64,000 nucleotides of DNA, from NCBI GenBank assembly GCA_035534435.1, contig DATLRX010000035.1, positions 40,702 to 104,701 on the forward strand, in the 5' to 3' direction. This document shows positions 24,608-31,841 of this stretch, piece after piece. The stretch comes from Palsa-851 sp035534435. GTDB lineage: Bacteria; Chloroflexota; Dormibacteria; Aeolococcales; Aeolococcaceae. The position numbers were made by a program, and so were the translations under genes. The notes below the pieces were generated by a model. It made no database searches. It saw nothing but the letters and a program-made list of their open reading frames with translations, and had not been told where the DNA came from. Position 1 is the first letter of the stretch. Each line of letters starts with the position of its first letter.

Positions 24608-24982
24608 TCAGCCGCGCACGCGCAGATAGATGACTGCGGCGATGTACGCGAGGCCGCCGATCGCGCCGAGCCAGTCGTAGGGCTCCCCGCTGTGGCCGCG
24701 CGCGACCTCGACGATGAACGCGACGATGATCGCGATGATCAGCGCCAGGCCGGTGATCGCAGTGGCCTGCAGATCGAGCATCGCGAATCGCTCGTCACGG
24801 CCGTCACCGCGCAGACCGCGGATCGTCTCGCTGCGCCCGCCGAGCAGGACCGCGAGCCCGAAGACGGTCATGACGCCGAGGCTCCACAGGCCGAGCCCGA
24901 GCTGGTGGCCCGCGATGTTGGCGCCGAGCAGGATCAGCCCCACCACGACGCTGAAGACGGGGACCGTCCACTTGGAGTGCAT
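24608..24982 (-). CDS. small four-helix membrane protein (DUF2178-like), partner of an XRE regulator
   Basis: A 124-residue protein with four hydrophobic segments (about residues 6-24, 32-48, 70-90 and 103-121) and a short charged loop GGRSETIRGLRGDGRDER. Small membrane proteins of this sort follow short XRE regulators in many bacteria and archaea; their job is not established. ATG 24982 is preferred: GAGAGG lies upstream and the preceding XRE stop is 4 nt away. A longer frame exists in the same register but overlaps the regulator. The pair forms a minus-strand operon controlled from the promoter at 25200-25230. Confidence 0.7.
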   Translation of the reverse strand: MHSKWTVPVFSVVVGLILLGANIAGHQLGLGLWSLGVMTVFGLAVLLGGRSETIRGLRGDGRDERFAMLDLQATAITGLALIIAIIVAFIVEVARGHSGEPYDWLGAIGGLAYIAAVIYLRVRG

Positions 24983-24986
24983 CACG

Positions 24987-25193
24987 TCACGCCTCTCGCC
25001 CGTTGCTGCCATCGAACATATCCTCCACTCGTGTGTCGAAGAACCGCGCCAGCTGGATCGCCAGGGGCAGCGACGGTGTGTATCGCTCGGTCTCGATGGC
25101 GTTGATCGTCTGCCGTGAGACCCCGAGCGCCTCACCGAGCTGGCCCTGGGACAGACCCCGTGCTGACCGGAGTTCTCGGACGCTGTTGTGCAT
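24987..25193 (-). CDS. XRE-family transcriptional regulator (YozG-type, 68 residues)
   Basis: A single helix-turn-helix Cro/C1 domain: VRELRSARGLSQGQLGEALG, VSRQTINAIETERYTPSLPL and AIQLARFFDTRVEDMF. It is the minimal form that usually represses its own operon together with a small membrane protein. ATG 25193 lies 6 nt after TAAGCT (-10, minus strand), with a perfect TTGACA 18 nt further upstream, so the message is probably leaderless. A CTTGACA inverted repeat covers that -35 and is a good operator candidate. Confidence 0.9.
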   Translation of the reverse strand: MHNSVRELRSARGLSQGQLGEALGVSRQTINAIETERYTPSLPLAIQLARFFDTRVEDMFDGSNGREA

Positions 25194-25199
25194 GTGGAA

Positions 25200-25230
25200 A
25201 GCTTACTTGACACCCCGCGCGGATGTCAAG
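25200..25230 (-). promoter_or_regulatory. XRE-operon promoter with overlapping inverted-repeat operator
   Basis: On the minus strand TTGACA (25229 to 25224), an 18-nt spacer and TAAGCT (25205 to 25200) form the best sigma-70-type promoter in the window. CTTGACA at 25206-25212 and TGTCAAG at 25224-25230 form a perfect 7-bp inverted repeat with an 11-nt spacer. One arm overlaps the -35, so regulator binding there would block transcription. That the XRE protein binds it is inference. Confidence 0.65.
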
Positions 25231-25263
25231 CTTCCTTTACACGTGGAGGGCATCCCGCCGCGC

Positions 25264-25269
25264 TACCGT
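25264..25269 (+). promoter_or_regulatory. -10 element, leaderless promoter
   Basis: TACCGT ends 8 nt before GTG 25278. It would drive the acyl-CoA dehydrogenase/thiolase operon. Confidence 0.4.
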
Positions 25270-25277
25270 TAGACGCA

Positions 25278-26456
25278 GTGAACTTCGATCTCAGTGACGA
25301 GCAACGGCATATTCGGGACGCGGTCCGCGACTTCGCGCAGACGGAGATCGCGCCCCGTGCCGCGCACTTCGACGAGACCGGGGACTTCCCGTACGAGATC
25401 GTCGCGGGCATGGCCCGCCTGGGACTGTTCTCACTGCCGTTTCCCGAGGCGATCGGCGGCGCCGGTGGCGATTTCATCTCGTACTGCCTGGCCATGGAGG
25501 AGGTCGCGCGCGCCGACGCCAGCTGCGCGATCACGCTCGAGGCGGCCGTGTCGCTCGGGATCTCACCCATCGCGAAGTTCGGGACGCGCGAGCAGCAGCA
25601 ACGCTGGCTCGGACCGTTGATGCAGGGCGAGCGCCTCTGGGCGTTCGGGCTGACGGAGCCCGATGCGGGCTCGGACGCGGCCGGGACGCAGACGCGAGCG
25701 GTCCGCGACGGCGACGAGTGGGTGATCAACGGGCGCAAGGCGTTCATCACGAACGCCGGGACCGACATCAGCGCCGGGGTCACGATCACTGCCGTGACCG
25801 CCACGCAGAACGGTCACAAGGAGATCAGCACCATCGCCGTGGAGCAGGGGACACCCGGGTACACGCAGGCGCCGAAGTACCGGAAGCTCGGCTGGCACGC
25901 ATCGGACACGCGTGAGCTCATCTTCGAGGACTGCCGCGTTCCCGCCGGCAACCTCATCGGGGAGATCGGCGGCGGCCTGACGCAGTTCCTGCAGATCCTC
26001 GAGGGCGGCCGCGTGGCCATCGCGGCGCTGTCGGTGGGTGTTGCGCAGGCGTGCCTCGATGCGTCTCTCGCGTATTCCGCGGCGCGTCATCAGTTCGGCG
26101 TGCCGATCGCGACCTTCCAGGCGACGCAGTTCAAGCTGGCCGACATGGGCACGCAGATCGAGCTCGCCCGTCTGATGACGTGGCGCGCGGCGGCCGCCAT
26201 CGACGCCGGGAAGAGCGCGGCGCCGTATGCGTCGATGGCGAAGCTGCATGCTTCCGAGGTGGCGACCGCGTGCGCGAATCAGGCTGTCCAGATCCATGGC
26301 GGGGCGGGGTTCATGGAGGAGTCGCCGGTGGCTCGTCTGTATCGCGACGTGAAGATCAACGAGATCGGCGAGGGCACGAGCGAGGTGCAGCGCATCCTCA
26401 TCGCACGTCACCTGCTCCGCCCGTTCGAGGTGCTCGAGGGCGACCGTGGCAACTGA
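25278..26456 (+). CDS. acyl-CoA dehydrogenase
   Basis: A 392-residue FAD enzyme introducing the 2,3-double bond into acyl-CoA and passing electrons to ETF. Three domains are clear: helical N-terminus (LSDEQRHIRDAVRDFAQTEI), central strands with the FAD/substrate segment WAFGLTEPDAGSDAAGTQTR and INGRKAFITNAG, and a C-terminal helical domain with RHQFGVPIATFQATQFKLAD, QIHGGAGFMEESPVARLYRD and IGEGTSEVQRILIARHLL, where the catalytic Glu sits in GEGT. GTG 25278 matches the leaderless promoter and gives the canonical N-terminus. It overlaps the thiolase start by 11 nt. Confidence 0.94.
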   Translation: MNFDLSDEQRHIRDAVRDFAQTEIAPRAAHFDETGDFPYEIVAGMARLGLFSLPFPEAIGGAGGDFISYCLAMEEVARADASCAITLEAAVSLGISPIAKFGTREQQQRWLGPLMQGERLWAFGLTEPDAGSDAAGTQTRAVRDGDEWVINGRKAFITNAGTDISAGVTITAVTATQNGHKEISTIAVEQGTPGYTQAPKYRKLGWHASDTRELIFEDCRVPAGNLIGEIGGGLTQFLQILEGGRVAIAALSVGVAQACLDASLAYSAARHQFGVPIATFQATQFKLADMGTQIELARLMTWRAAAAIDAGKSAAPYASMAKLHASEVATACANQAVQIHGGAGFMEESPVARLYRDVKINEIGEGTSEVQRILIARHLLRPFEVLEGDRGN

Positions 26457-27621
26457 GGTAGTCATCGTCGCGGCGGCGCGCACGCCGTTCGGCAGGCTCG
26501 GGGGTGAGCTGGCGAGCGTGGCCGCCGTCGACCTCGGCGCGCGCGTCATCCGTGAGGTGCTCGAGCGCACGCGCACCGACCCCGCAGCGGTCGACCAGCT
26601 GATCATGGGGATGGTGCTCCCGGCCGGCCAGGGTCAGGTGCCGTCGCGTCAGGCCGGCCTGCGCGCCGGGCTGCCCGCGACCGTGTCGTCGTTCACCGTC
26701 AACAAGGTGTGCGCGAGCGCGCTCAAGGCCGTGAATCTCGGCGCGGTGCTGATCCGCGCGGGCGAGGCCGACATCGTCATCGCCGGCGGCATGGAATCGA
26801 TGTCGCGCTCGCCGTATCTGCTCGAGGACCAGCGCTTCGGGAGCCGCTTCGGCGACCGCGTCGCCGTCGACAGCATGATGCGGGACGGCCTCTGCTGCCC
26901 TGTCGACGGTGTGCTCATGGGCGTGCACGGCAGCGACGTCGCCGCCGAGCTCGGGGTCAGCAGGCTCGAACAGGATGAGTGGGCGCTCCGCTCCCAGACG
27001 CGATACCAGGACGCGCTTGCAAGCGGCAGGTTCGCCGACGAGATCGTGCCCGTCGCCGTGAACGGCGGCAGCGTGGAGCGCGATGAGCAACCGCGCGCCG
27101 GATCGACGCTGGAGAAGCTGTCCGCGTTGCGAGGCGCGTTCGGCGACGGATCGACCATCACCGCGGGCAACGCGCCGGGCATGAACGACGGTGCGACTGC
27201 GGTGATGCTGATGAGCGCCGAGCGTGCTCGCGCCGAGGGACACACGCCGCTCGGGACGTGGCTCACGTACGGGGAGTCCGCGGCGGAGCATCCGTATCTC
27301 GCCACCGTTCCCGCGCTGGCGATCGAAGCGGCGATGCGCCGAACGCACGGGGAGGTCGATGCCGGCAAGCTCGAGGTCGTCGAGATCAACGAGGCGTTTG
27401 CCGCCGTCGCCATCACCAGCACGCGGATGCTCGAGGTGGATCCCGACCGCGTCAACGTCAACGGCGGCGCCATCGCGGTCGGCCATCCGATCGGCGCGAG
27501 CGGCGCGCGAATTCTCATGACGCTCCTCTACGAGCTGCGCCGCCGCGGCGGTGGATACGGTGCGGCCGGCATCTGCAGTGGCATCGCCCAGGGCGAGGCG
27601 ACTCTCGTGCGAGTCGACTGA
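26446..27621 (+). CDS. acetyl-CoA C-acyltransferase (thiolase)
   Basis: A 391-residue thiolase that cleaves 3-ketoacyl-CoA, or condenses two acetyl-CoA. The nucleophilic Cys is in NKVCASALKAVNLG, then GGMESMSRSPYLLEDQRFG, the NEAF motif in VVEINEAFAAVAI, the catalytic His in GGAIAVGHPIGASGARILM and the second Cys in GICSGIAQGEATLV. All four functional motifs are present. GTG 26446 starts inside the preceding dehydrogenase gene, and the following dehydrogenase appears to start on the last base before this stop, so three genes are tightly coupled. Direction is unproven, but the context favours degradation. Confidence 0.94.
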   Translation: MATEVVIVAAARTPFGRLGGELASVAAVDLGARVIREVLERTRTDPAAVDQLIMGMVLPAGQGQVPSRQAGLRAGLPATVSSFTVNKVCASALKAVNLGAVLIRAGEADIVIAGGMESMSRSPYLLEDQRFGSRFGDRVAVDSMMRDGLCCPVDGVLMGVHGSDVAAELGVSRLEQDEWALRSQTRYQDALASGRFADEIVPVAVNGGSVERDEQPRAGSTLEKLSALRGAFGDGSTITAGNAPGMNDGATAVMLMSAERARAEGHTPLGTWLTYGESAAEHPYLATVPALAIEAAMRRTHGEVDAGKLEVVEINEAFAAVAITSTRMLEVDPDRVNVNGGAIAVGHPIGASGARILMTLLYELRRRGGGYGAAGICSGIAQGEATLVRVD

Positions 27622-28730
27622 GCATCGAACGCACCGCGTTCGCCGAGCGCATCGCCGGGTTCGTGCAGGACGCCGTCGCACCCATCGCGCCGGCGATGGC
27701 TCGGGGCGCGGGGCCGCATCCGAAGCGCCTCGTCGAGTCCGCCGGCGAAGCGGGTCTCGCGGGCATCCTGACGTCGCCGGAGTACGGCGGGGCCGGCGGC
27801 ACGCATCGTGACTTCATCGAGTTCATCGAAGCCGTCGCGCGGGCCGATGCCAGCAGTGCGGTGATTCTCGACGTGCACCTCTCGGTCGGCACCGAGCCTC
27901 TCATCGTTTTCGGCAATGCTGACCAGAAGTCACGATACCTGCCGAAGCTCGCGTCGGGGGAATGGCTCGCCGCGTTCGCGCTGACGGAGCCCGCGGGTGG
28001 GAGTGACGCGCTGGCGTTGCAGACCAAGGCCGATCGCGATGGCGATGCCTATGTGCTGAACGGTTCCAAGGCGTTCATCACGAGCGCCGGCGATGCCGAC
28101 CTGTACATCGTGATGGCACGAACCGAGAGCGGGACTCGCGGTGTCAGCGCCTTCCTGGTCGAGGGCGCGTGGCCTGGCGTCAGTGCCGGTGTCCCGCTCG
28201 CGAAGATGGGGTTGCACGGCTCATGGACGGCGGAGCTTGTCCTCCAGGGCGTGCGCGTTCCCGCGGCCAACCGGCTCGGCGACGAGGGGTTCGGATTCAC
28301 CGTGGCGATGTCCGCCCTCGACAGCGGACGCGTGGGCATCTCCGCTCAGGCGGTGGGCATCGCCCAGGGGGCGCTCGACGCGGCGGTGGGCGTTGCGCGG
28401 AGCCGTCGCGATGCCGGCCTCGACGTCGACCGGACGACGCTTGCGGACATGGAGATGCGCACTGCCGCGGCACGAGAGCTCACGCGGCATGCGGCGTCGC
28501 TTGTCGACGCGGGACAACGCGTCACCCTGGACGCCTCGATCGCGAAGCTGTACGCGACGGATACGTGCGTCGCTGTCGCGCAGGCGGCGGTCGATCTCTG
28601 CGCTCCCGACTCCTGCGCGGACGATCACCCCGCGGCGGTGCGTTTCCGCGACGCGAAAGCGTGCCAGATCTACGAGGGCACCAACCAGATCCAGCGCGTC
28701 GTGATCGCGCGTCACGTCCTCAACGGATGA
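27618..28730 (+). CDS. acyl-CoA dehydrogenase (apparent CTG start)
   Basis: A 370-residue acyl-CoA dehydrogenase with FALTEPAGGSDALALQTK, LNGSKAFITSAGDADLYIVM, KMGLHGSWTAELVLQGV and the C-terminal IYEGTNQIQRVVIARHVLNG. The catalytic Glu is in YEGT. The loop equivalent to the usual GGxGF segment is replaced by LCAPDSCADDHPA, which is unusual. The N-terminal helix (FAERIAGFVQDAVAPIAP) begins a few residues after the thiolase stop and no ATG, GTG or TTG precedes it in frame for over 20 codons. CTG 27618 overlaps the thiolase TGA as CTGA, mirroring the ATGA/GTGA couplings elsewhere. GTG 27663 is the first canonical start but would remove half of the first helix. Confidence 0.88.
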   Translation: MSIERTAFAERIAGFVQDAVAPIAPAMARGAGPHPKRLVESAGEAGLAGILTSPEYGGAGGTHRDFIEFIEAVARADASSAVILDVHLSVGTEPLIVFGNADQKSRYLPKLASGEWLAAFALTEPAGGSDALALQTKADRDGDAYVLNGSKAFITSAGDADLYIVMARTESGTRGVSAFLVEGAWPGVSAGVPLAKMGLHGSWTAELVLQGVRVPAANRLGDEGFGFTVAMSALDSGRVGISAQAVGIAQGALDAAVGVARSRRDAGLDVDRTTLADMEMRTAAARELTRHAASLVDAGQRVTLDASIAKLYATDTCVAVAQAAVDLCAPDSCADDHPAAVRFRDAKACQIYEGTNQIQRVVIARHVLNG

Positions 28731-28750
28731 CCCGCTCGCCGCGGGCTTGG

Positions 28751-28756
28751 TAGCAT
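28751..28756 (+). promoter_or_regulatory. -10 element, leaderless promoter
   Basis: TAGCAT ends 7 nt before ATG 28764 with no Shine-Dalgarno in between. It lies just after the stop of the previous dehydrogenase. Confidence 0.5.
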
Positions 28757-28763
28757 CAGCCGC

Positions 28764-29912
28764 ATGGACGTTCGCCTCAACGAGGAGCAGATCGCGATTC
28801 GCGACACGGTCCGCGACATCGCCCGCGAGAAGATCGCGCCGCGCGCTGCCGACATCGATCGAACGGGCGAGTTCCCATGGGACATCGTCGAGCTGTATCG
28901 AAAGCACGATCTGTTCGCGCTGCCCTTTCCGTCCGAGTACGGTGGCCTCTCCGGCAGCGCGCTGACACTCAACGTGGCGATCGAGGAGATCGCCAAGGTC
29001 TGCGCCACCAGCGCGCTCATCCTGGCCGTGCAGGCGCTCGGCGGCTATGCGCTGATGATCGCCGGGACCGACGAGCAGAAGGCTCGCCTGCTTCCCGACC
29101 TCGCGAGCGGCGCCAAACTCTGCGCGTACGCGCTCAGCGAACCGGGCGCAGGGAGTGATCCGGCAGGGATGGTGACGCGCGCTGACCGGCATGGCGACGA
29201 GTACGTCATCACGGGCAGCAAGATCTGGATCACGGCGGGCGGTGTCGCGGACACCATCACGGTCTTCGCCAAGACCGACACGACGCAGCGTGCGCGTGGC
29301 GTGAGCGCGTTCGTTATCGAGGATGCCCGGCACCTCAAGGGATTCACGGCAACCACGATTCACGGGAAGCTGGGAATCCGCGGAAGCAACACCGCGGAGC
29401 TGCATTTCGACGAGGTCGTCGTTCCTGCCGCGAACCGCATCGGCGAGGAGGGCGACGGGTTCCGCATCGCGATGAAGGTGCTCGACCGCTCTCGCCCGGG
29501 CGTTGCGTCACAGGCGCTCGGTATCGCGCAGGGAGCGCTCGACTACGCCGTCGGCTACGCGAAGGAGCGCAAGCAGTTCGGCAAGGCGATCGCGGAGTTC
29601 CAGGGGATCCAGTTCATGGTGGCGGACATGGAGGCGCAGACCGCAGCGGCGCGCGCGATGGTCTACATGGCCTCACAGCTCATCGACGACAAGAGCCCCG
29701 ACGTCGGTCACTTCGCGGCCATCGCGAAGTTGCTTGCCGCCGACACCGCGATGAAGGTGACGACGGATGCTGTGCAGATCCTCGGCGGCTACGGCTATGT
29801 GAACGAGTACCCGGTGGAACGCATGATGCGCGACGCGAAGATCACGCAGATCTACGAGGGGACCAGCCAGATCCAGCGCGTCGTGATCGCAAGGGACCTG
29901 TTGGGGTCCTGA
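28764..29912 (+). CDS. acyl-CoA dehydrogenase (short/medium-chain type)
   Basis: A 382-residue acyl-CoA dehydrogenase, the third in this cluster, closest in motif detail to bacterial butyryl-/short-chain enzymes. Seen: LNEEQIAIRDTVRDIAREKI, CAYALSEPGAGSDPAGMVTR, ITGSKIWITAGGVADTITVF, KLGIRGSNTAELHFDEVVVP, RKQFGKAIAEFQGIQFMVAD, ILGGYGYVNEYPVERMMRDA and IYEGTSQIQRVVIARDLLGS with the catalytic Glu. It has its own promoter, so it can be expressed separately from the upstream unit. Electron exit is via ETF and the EtfD-like protein at 10483 (inference). Confidence 0.94.
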   Translation: MDVRLNEEQIAIRDTVRDIAREKIAPRAADIDRTGEFPWDIVELYRKHDLFALPFPSEYGGLSGSALTLNVAIEEIAKVCATSALILAVQALGGYALMIAGTDEQKARLLPDLASGAKLCAYALSEPGAGSDPAGMVTRADRHGDEYVITGSKIWITAGGVADTITVFAKTDTTQRARGVSAFVIEDARHLKGFTATTIHGKLGIRGSNTAELHFDEVVVPAANRIGEEGDGFRIAMKVLDRSRPGVASQALGIAQGALDYAVGYAKERKQFGKAIAEFQGIQFMVADMEAQTAAARAMVYMASQLIDDKSPDVGHFAAIAKLLAADTAMKVTTDAVQILGGYGYVNEYPVERMMRDAKITQIYEGTSQIQRVVIARDLLGS

Positions 29913-29925
29913 CGTGCGCGCGCCA

Positions 29926-30486
29926 TCAGCAGCGCCACGGCCCACTGACGCTTGACGTTGGCCCTGGCGCCGGCGTCTTGTTCACCGCAGCGGCTTGAAG
30001 AATGGCGGTTACCGTTCCAGATCGGCCATCAGCGGTCGTCGTCGTGAGGACCCCGGAAACCGACCTCCAGACCGCGCCCGTTGCGTCATTGCTCACGTCG
30101 ACTTCGGCCCCGCCGTTCGCCAGATAGTAATCTCCGGGCTCCGGGTATGTCCGGGGTATCGAGAGAGACAGGTGCCAATCGTGGCTGGTGCCATCGAGCT
30201 TGAAGACCGCATGGAGCGTATGTGGCGTCACCGTGCAGTCGTCCACTGACGTTCGATCGATGGAGGCGCAGTCGTTGAAGACTCCCACGAGTTGTATCTC
30301 GGAACCACAATCCGCGACCCGGGGCGTTGATTGCGGTGTCAGCGTTGACCGTGGTGTGAATGTGACTTGGTTGGGGGCGCTCTCACGACGTAATCCGCCG
30401 GTCACAATCCAGGAGCCGCCGCCGCCGACGACAACACAGGCAACGAGCCAGAATACGACCGTCAGCCGACGTGGCTGTTCCCACAT
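29926..30486 (-). CDS. small membrane-anchored secreted protein, unknown function
   Basis: A 186-residue protein: basic N-terminus, one hydrophobic segment (about residues 9-30, VVFWLVACVVVGGGGSWIV), a Thr/Pro/Ser-rich linker and a beta-rich extracytoplasmic domain with four cysteines (VADCGS, VFNDCAS, VDDCTV and the terminal C). It is not a recognised family. ATG 30486 is chosen because GAGGAACGG precedes it and TATACT (30514 to 30509) lies further upstream; an in-frame ATG at 30519 would overlap that box. Third positions look less GC-rich than in the neighbouring genes, so recent acquisition is possible. Confidence 0.6.
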   Translation of the reverse strand: MWEQPRRLTVVFWLVACVVVGGGGSWIVTGGLRRESAPNQVTFTPRSTLTPQSTPRVADCGSEIQLVGVFNDCASIDRTSVDDCTVTPHTLHAVFKLDGTSHDWHLSLSIPRTYPEPGDYYLANGGAEVDVSNDATGAVWRSVSGVLTTTTADGRSGTVTAILQAAAVNKTPAPGPTSSVSGPWRC

Positions 30487-30508
30487 GGCATCCGTTCCTC
30501 GAAACGCG

Positions 30509-30514
30509 AGTATA
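30509..30514 (-). promoter_or_regulatory. -10 element upstream of the secreted protein gene
   Basis: TATACT on the minus strand, about 22 nt before ATG 30486. This leaves a short leader containing a Shine-Dalgarno. Confidence 0.5.
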
Positions 30515-30668
30515 GCCATGACGCGAGGTAGGCGAGAACCGGCTGGTAACTGATGCCCATGTTCAGCCCCATGATGGCGCCGTGGCGGTGGGCCCGCATG
30601 TCGCGAGCGCGCACGTGACCATCAATGCCGAACACAGCGAGCGGTTCACCGTCGCTCGAGTATGCGAC

Positions 30669-31634
30669 CTACATGCGAAGGATGATCTTCCCCGTGGCCC
30701 GTCGCCGGCCGAGAAGCTCGAGCGCGGCCTCCGCCTCCTCGAGCGGATACGTCTTGCCGACGATGGGGGCGATCGCGCCGGATTCGATCATCGTGTTGAG
30801 CGCGCGCTGGGTCTCGCCGAACAACGACGGTTCGACGCCGAGGAATGCGCCCCATGCCGCACCGACGATGTCGATGTTGCGGAGCAGGACTCGGTTCACC
30901 TGCACCGTCGGGATCCGGCCATCTGTGAACCCGACCACGATGAGACGTCCCTCCGGCGCGAGGCACCGGACACTCTGATCGAAGCGCTCCCCGCCCACCG
31001 GGTCGAGGATGGCGTTGACCCCGTGGCCGTCGTTCTGCGCTCGCAGTGCTGAGACCCAGTCGCCTTCAGCGTCGAGCACGCGATGTGCGCCGGCACGCTC
31101 GGCGATGTGCATCTTGTCGGGACCGGCCGCGATGGCGATCACCTCCGCACCGAGGCCGCGGGCGACCTGGATCGCCGCCGTGCCGATGCCGCCCGCCGCT
31201 CCGTGGATGGCGATCCGCTCGCCGGCACGCAGGCGGGCCCTCCGGGCCAGGGCGAAGTGCGCGGTGTGGTAGTTCATGACGAACCCCGACGCCGCCTCGA
31301 GGCTCAGCCCGGTCGGGATCGCCAGCGTGAACGCGGGTTCGGCCACGGCGACGTCGGCGAACCCGCCAAGCATCGTGAATGCCATCACCCGGTCACCTGC
31401 CCGGAAGCCCGAGCCGAGCGGAGCCGAGCGAACCCTTCCGGCAACCTCGACCCCCGGCACGAACGGGAGTGGCGGCTTCATCTGGTATTCGCCGCGGGTC
31501 AGGAGGAGATCGGGAAAGCTGACACCGGCGGCCGCGACCTCGATGACCACGCGGTCGCCGTCCACGGGCTCCTCGACATCCACCAGTCGAAGTCCCGACG
31601 GCCCCTCGAGCCCGTGAACCTGCTGTGCGCGCAC
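30669..31634 (-). CDS. NADPH:quinone oxidoreductase family protein (zinc-independent MDR)
   Basis: A 321-residue medium-chain dehydrogenase/reductase of the quinone-oxidoreductase branch. It has the GroES-like N-terminus (VSFPDLLLTRGEYQMKPPLP, FVPGVEVAGRV) and the nucleotide-binding Rossmann loop IAIHGAAGGIGTAAIQVARG. VNAILDPVGGERFDQSVRCL and RLIVVGFTDGRIP follow. It lacks the catalytic-zinc ligands of alcohol dehydrogenases. GTG 31634 follows a strong GGAGGAAA. Members reduce quinones, enals or acrylyl-CoA derivatives, and the substrate here is open. It is transcribed alone on the minus strand. Confidence 0.88.
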   Translation of the reverse strand: MRAQQVHGLEGPSGLRLVDVEEPVDGDRVVIEVAAAGVSFPDLLLTRGEYQMKPPLPFVPGVEVAGRVRSAPLGSGFRAGDRVMAFTMLGGFADVAVAEPAFTLAIPTGLSLEAASGFVMNYHTAHFALARRARLRAGERIAIHGAAGGIGTAAIQVARGLGAEVIAIAAGPDKMHIAERAGAHRVLDAEGDWVSALRAQNDGHGVNAILDPVGGERFDQSVRCLAPEGRLIVVGFTDGRIPTVQVNRVLLRNIDIVGAAWGAFLGVEPSLFGETQRALNTMIESGAIAPIVGKTYPLEEAEAALELLGRRRATGKIILRM

Positions 31635-31841
31635 CCTGTTTCCTCCATCCCGAAATAGGTCGCTGATGATGCCACTGTCGGCCCTGACGAGTGAACCGTG
31701 GGGTACGCTTGGTCGTCGGTGGGTAACCGGGGGCGGTCAGCACGCGTTCCCCGGAGAGGACGCCCGCCGAACAGCGCCGACCCCGCAATCGCCTCGCGGC
31801 GGTCCGTACAACCGTTCGGAACCTCGAGAGAATCCACATTT

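Noticed and set aside
24608..25213. Single 201-residue gene instead of XRE regulator plus membrane protein
   Set aside because: The upstream part of that frame has low-quality codons and overlaps a clear XRE gene; the membrane protein has its own start at 24982.
31719..31841. Leaderless GTG start 41 codons upstream of the LCP gene (9 nt after TACGCT)
   Set aside because: The geometry fits, but the 41 codons have poor third-position GC and several AGA/GGA codons, and the basic membrane-protein start is at ATG 31842. It is treated as leader.
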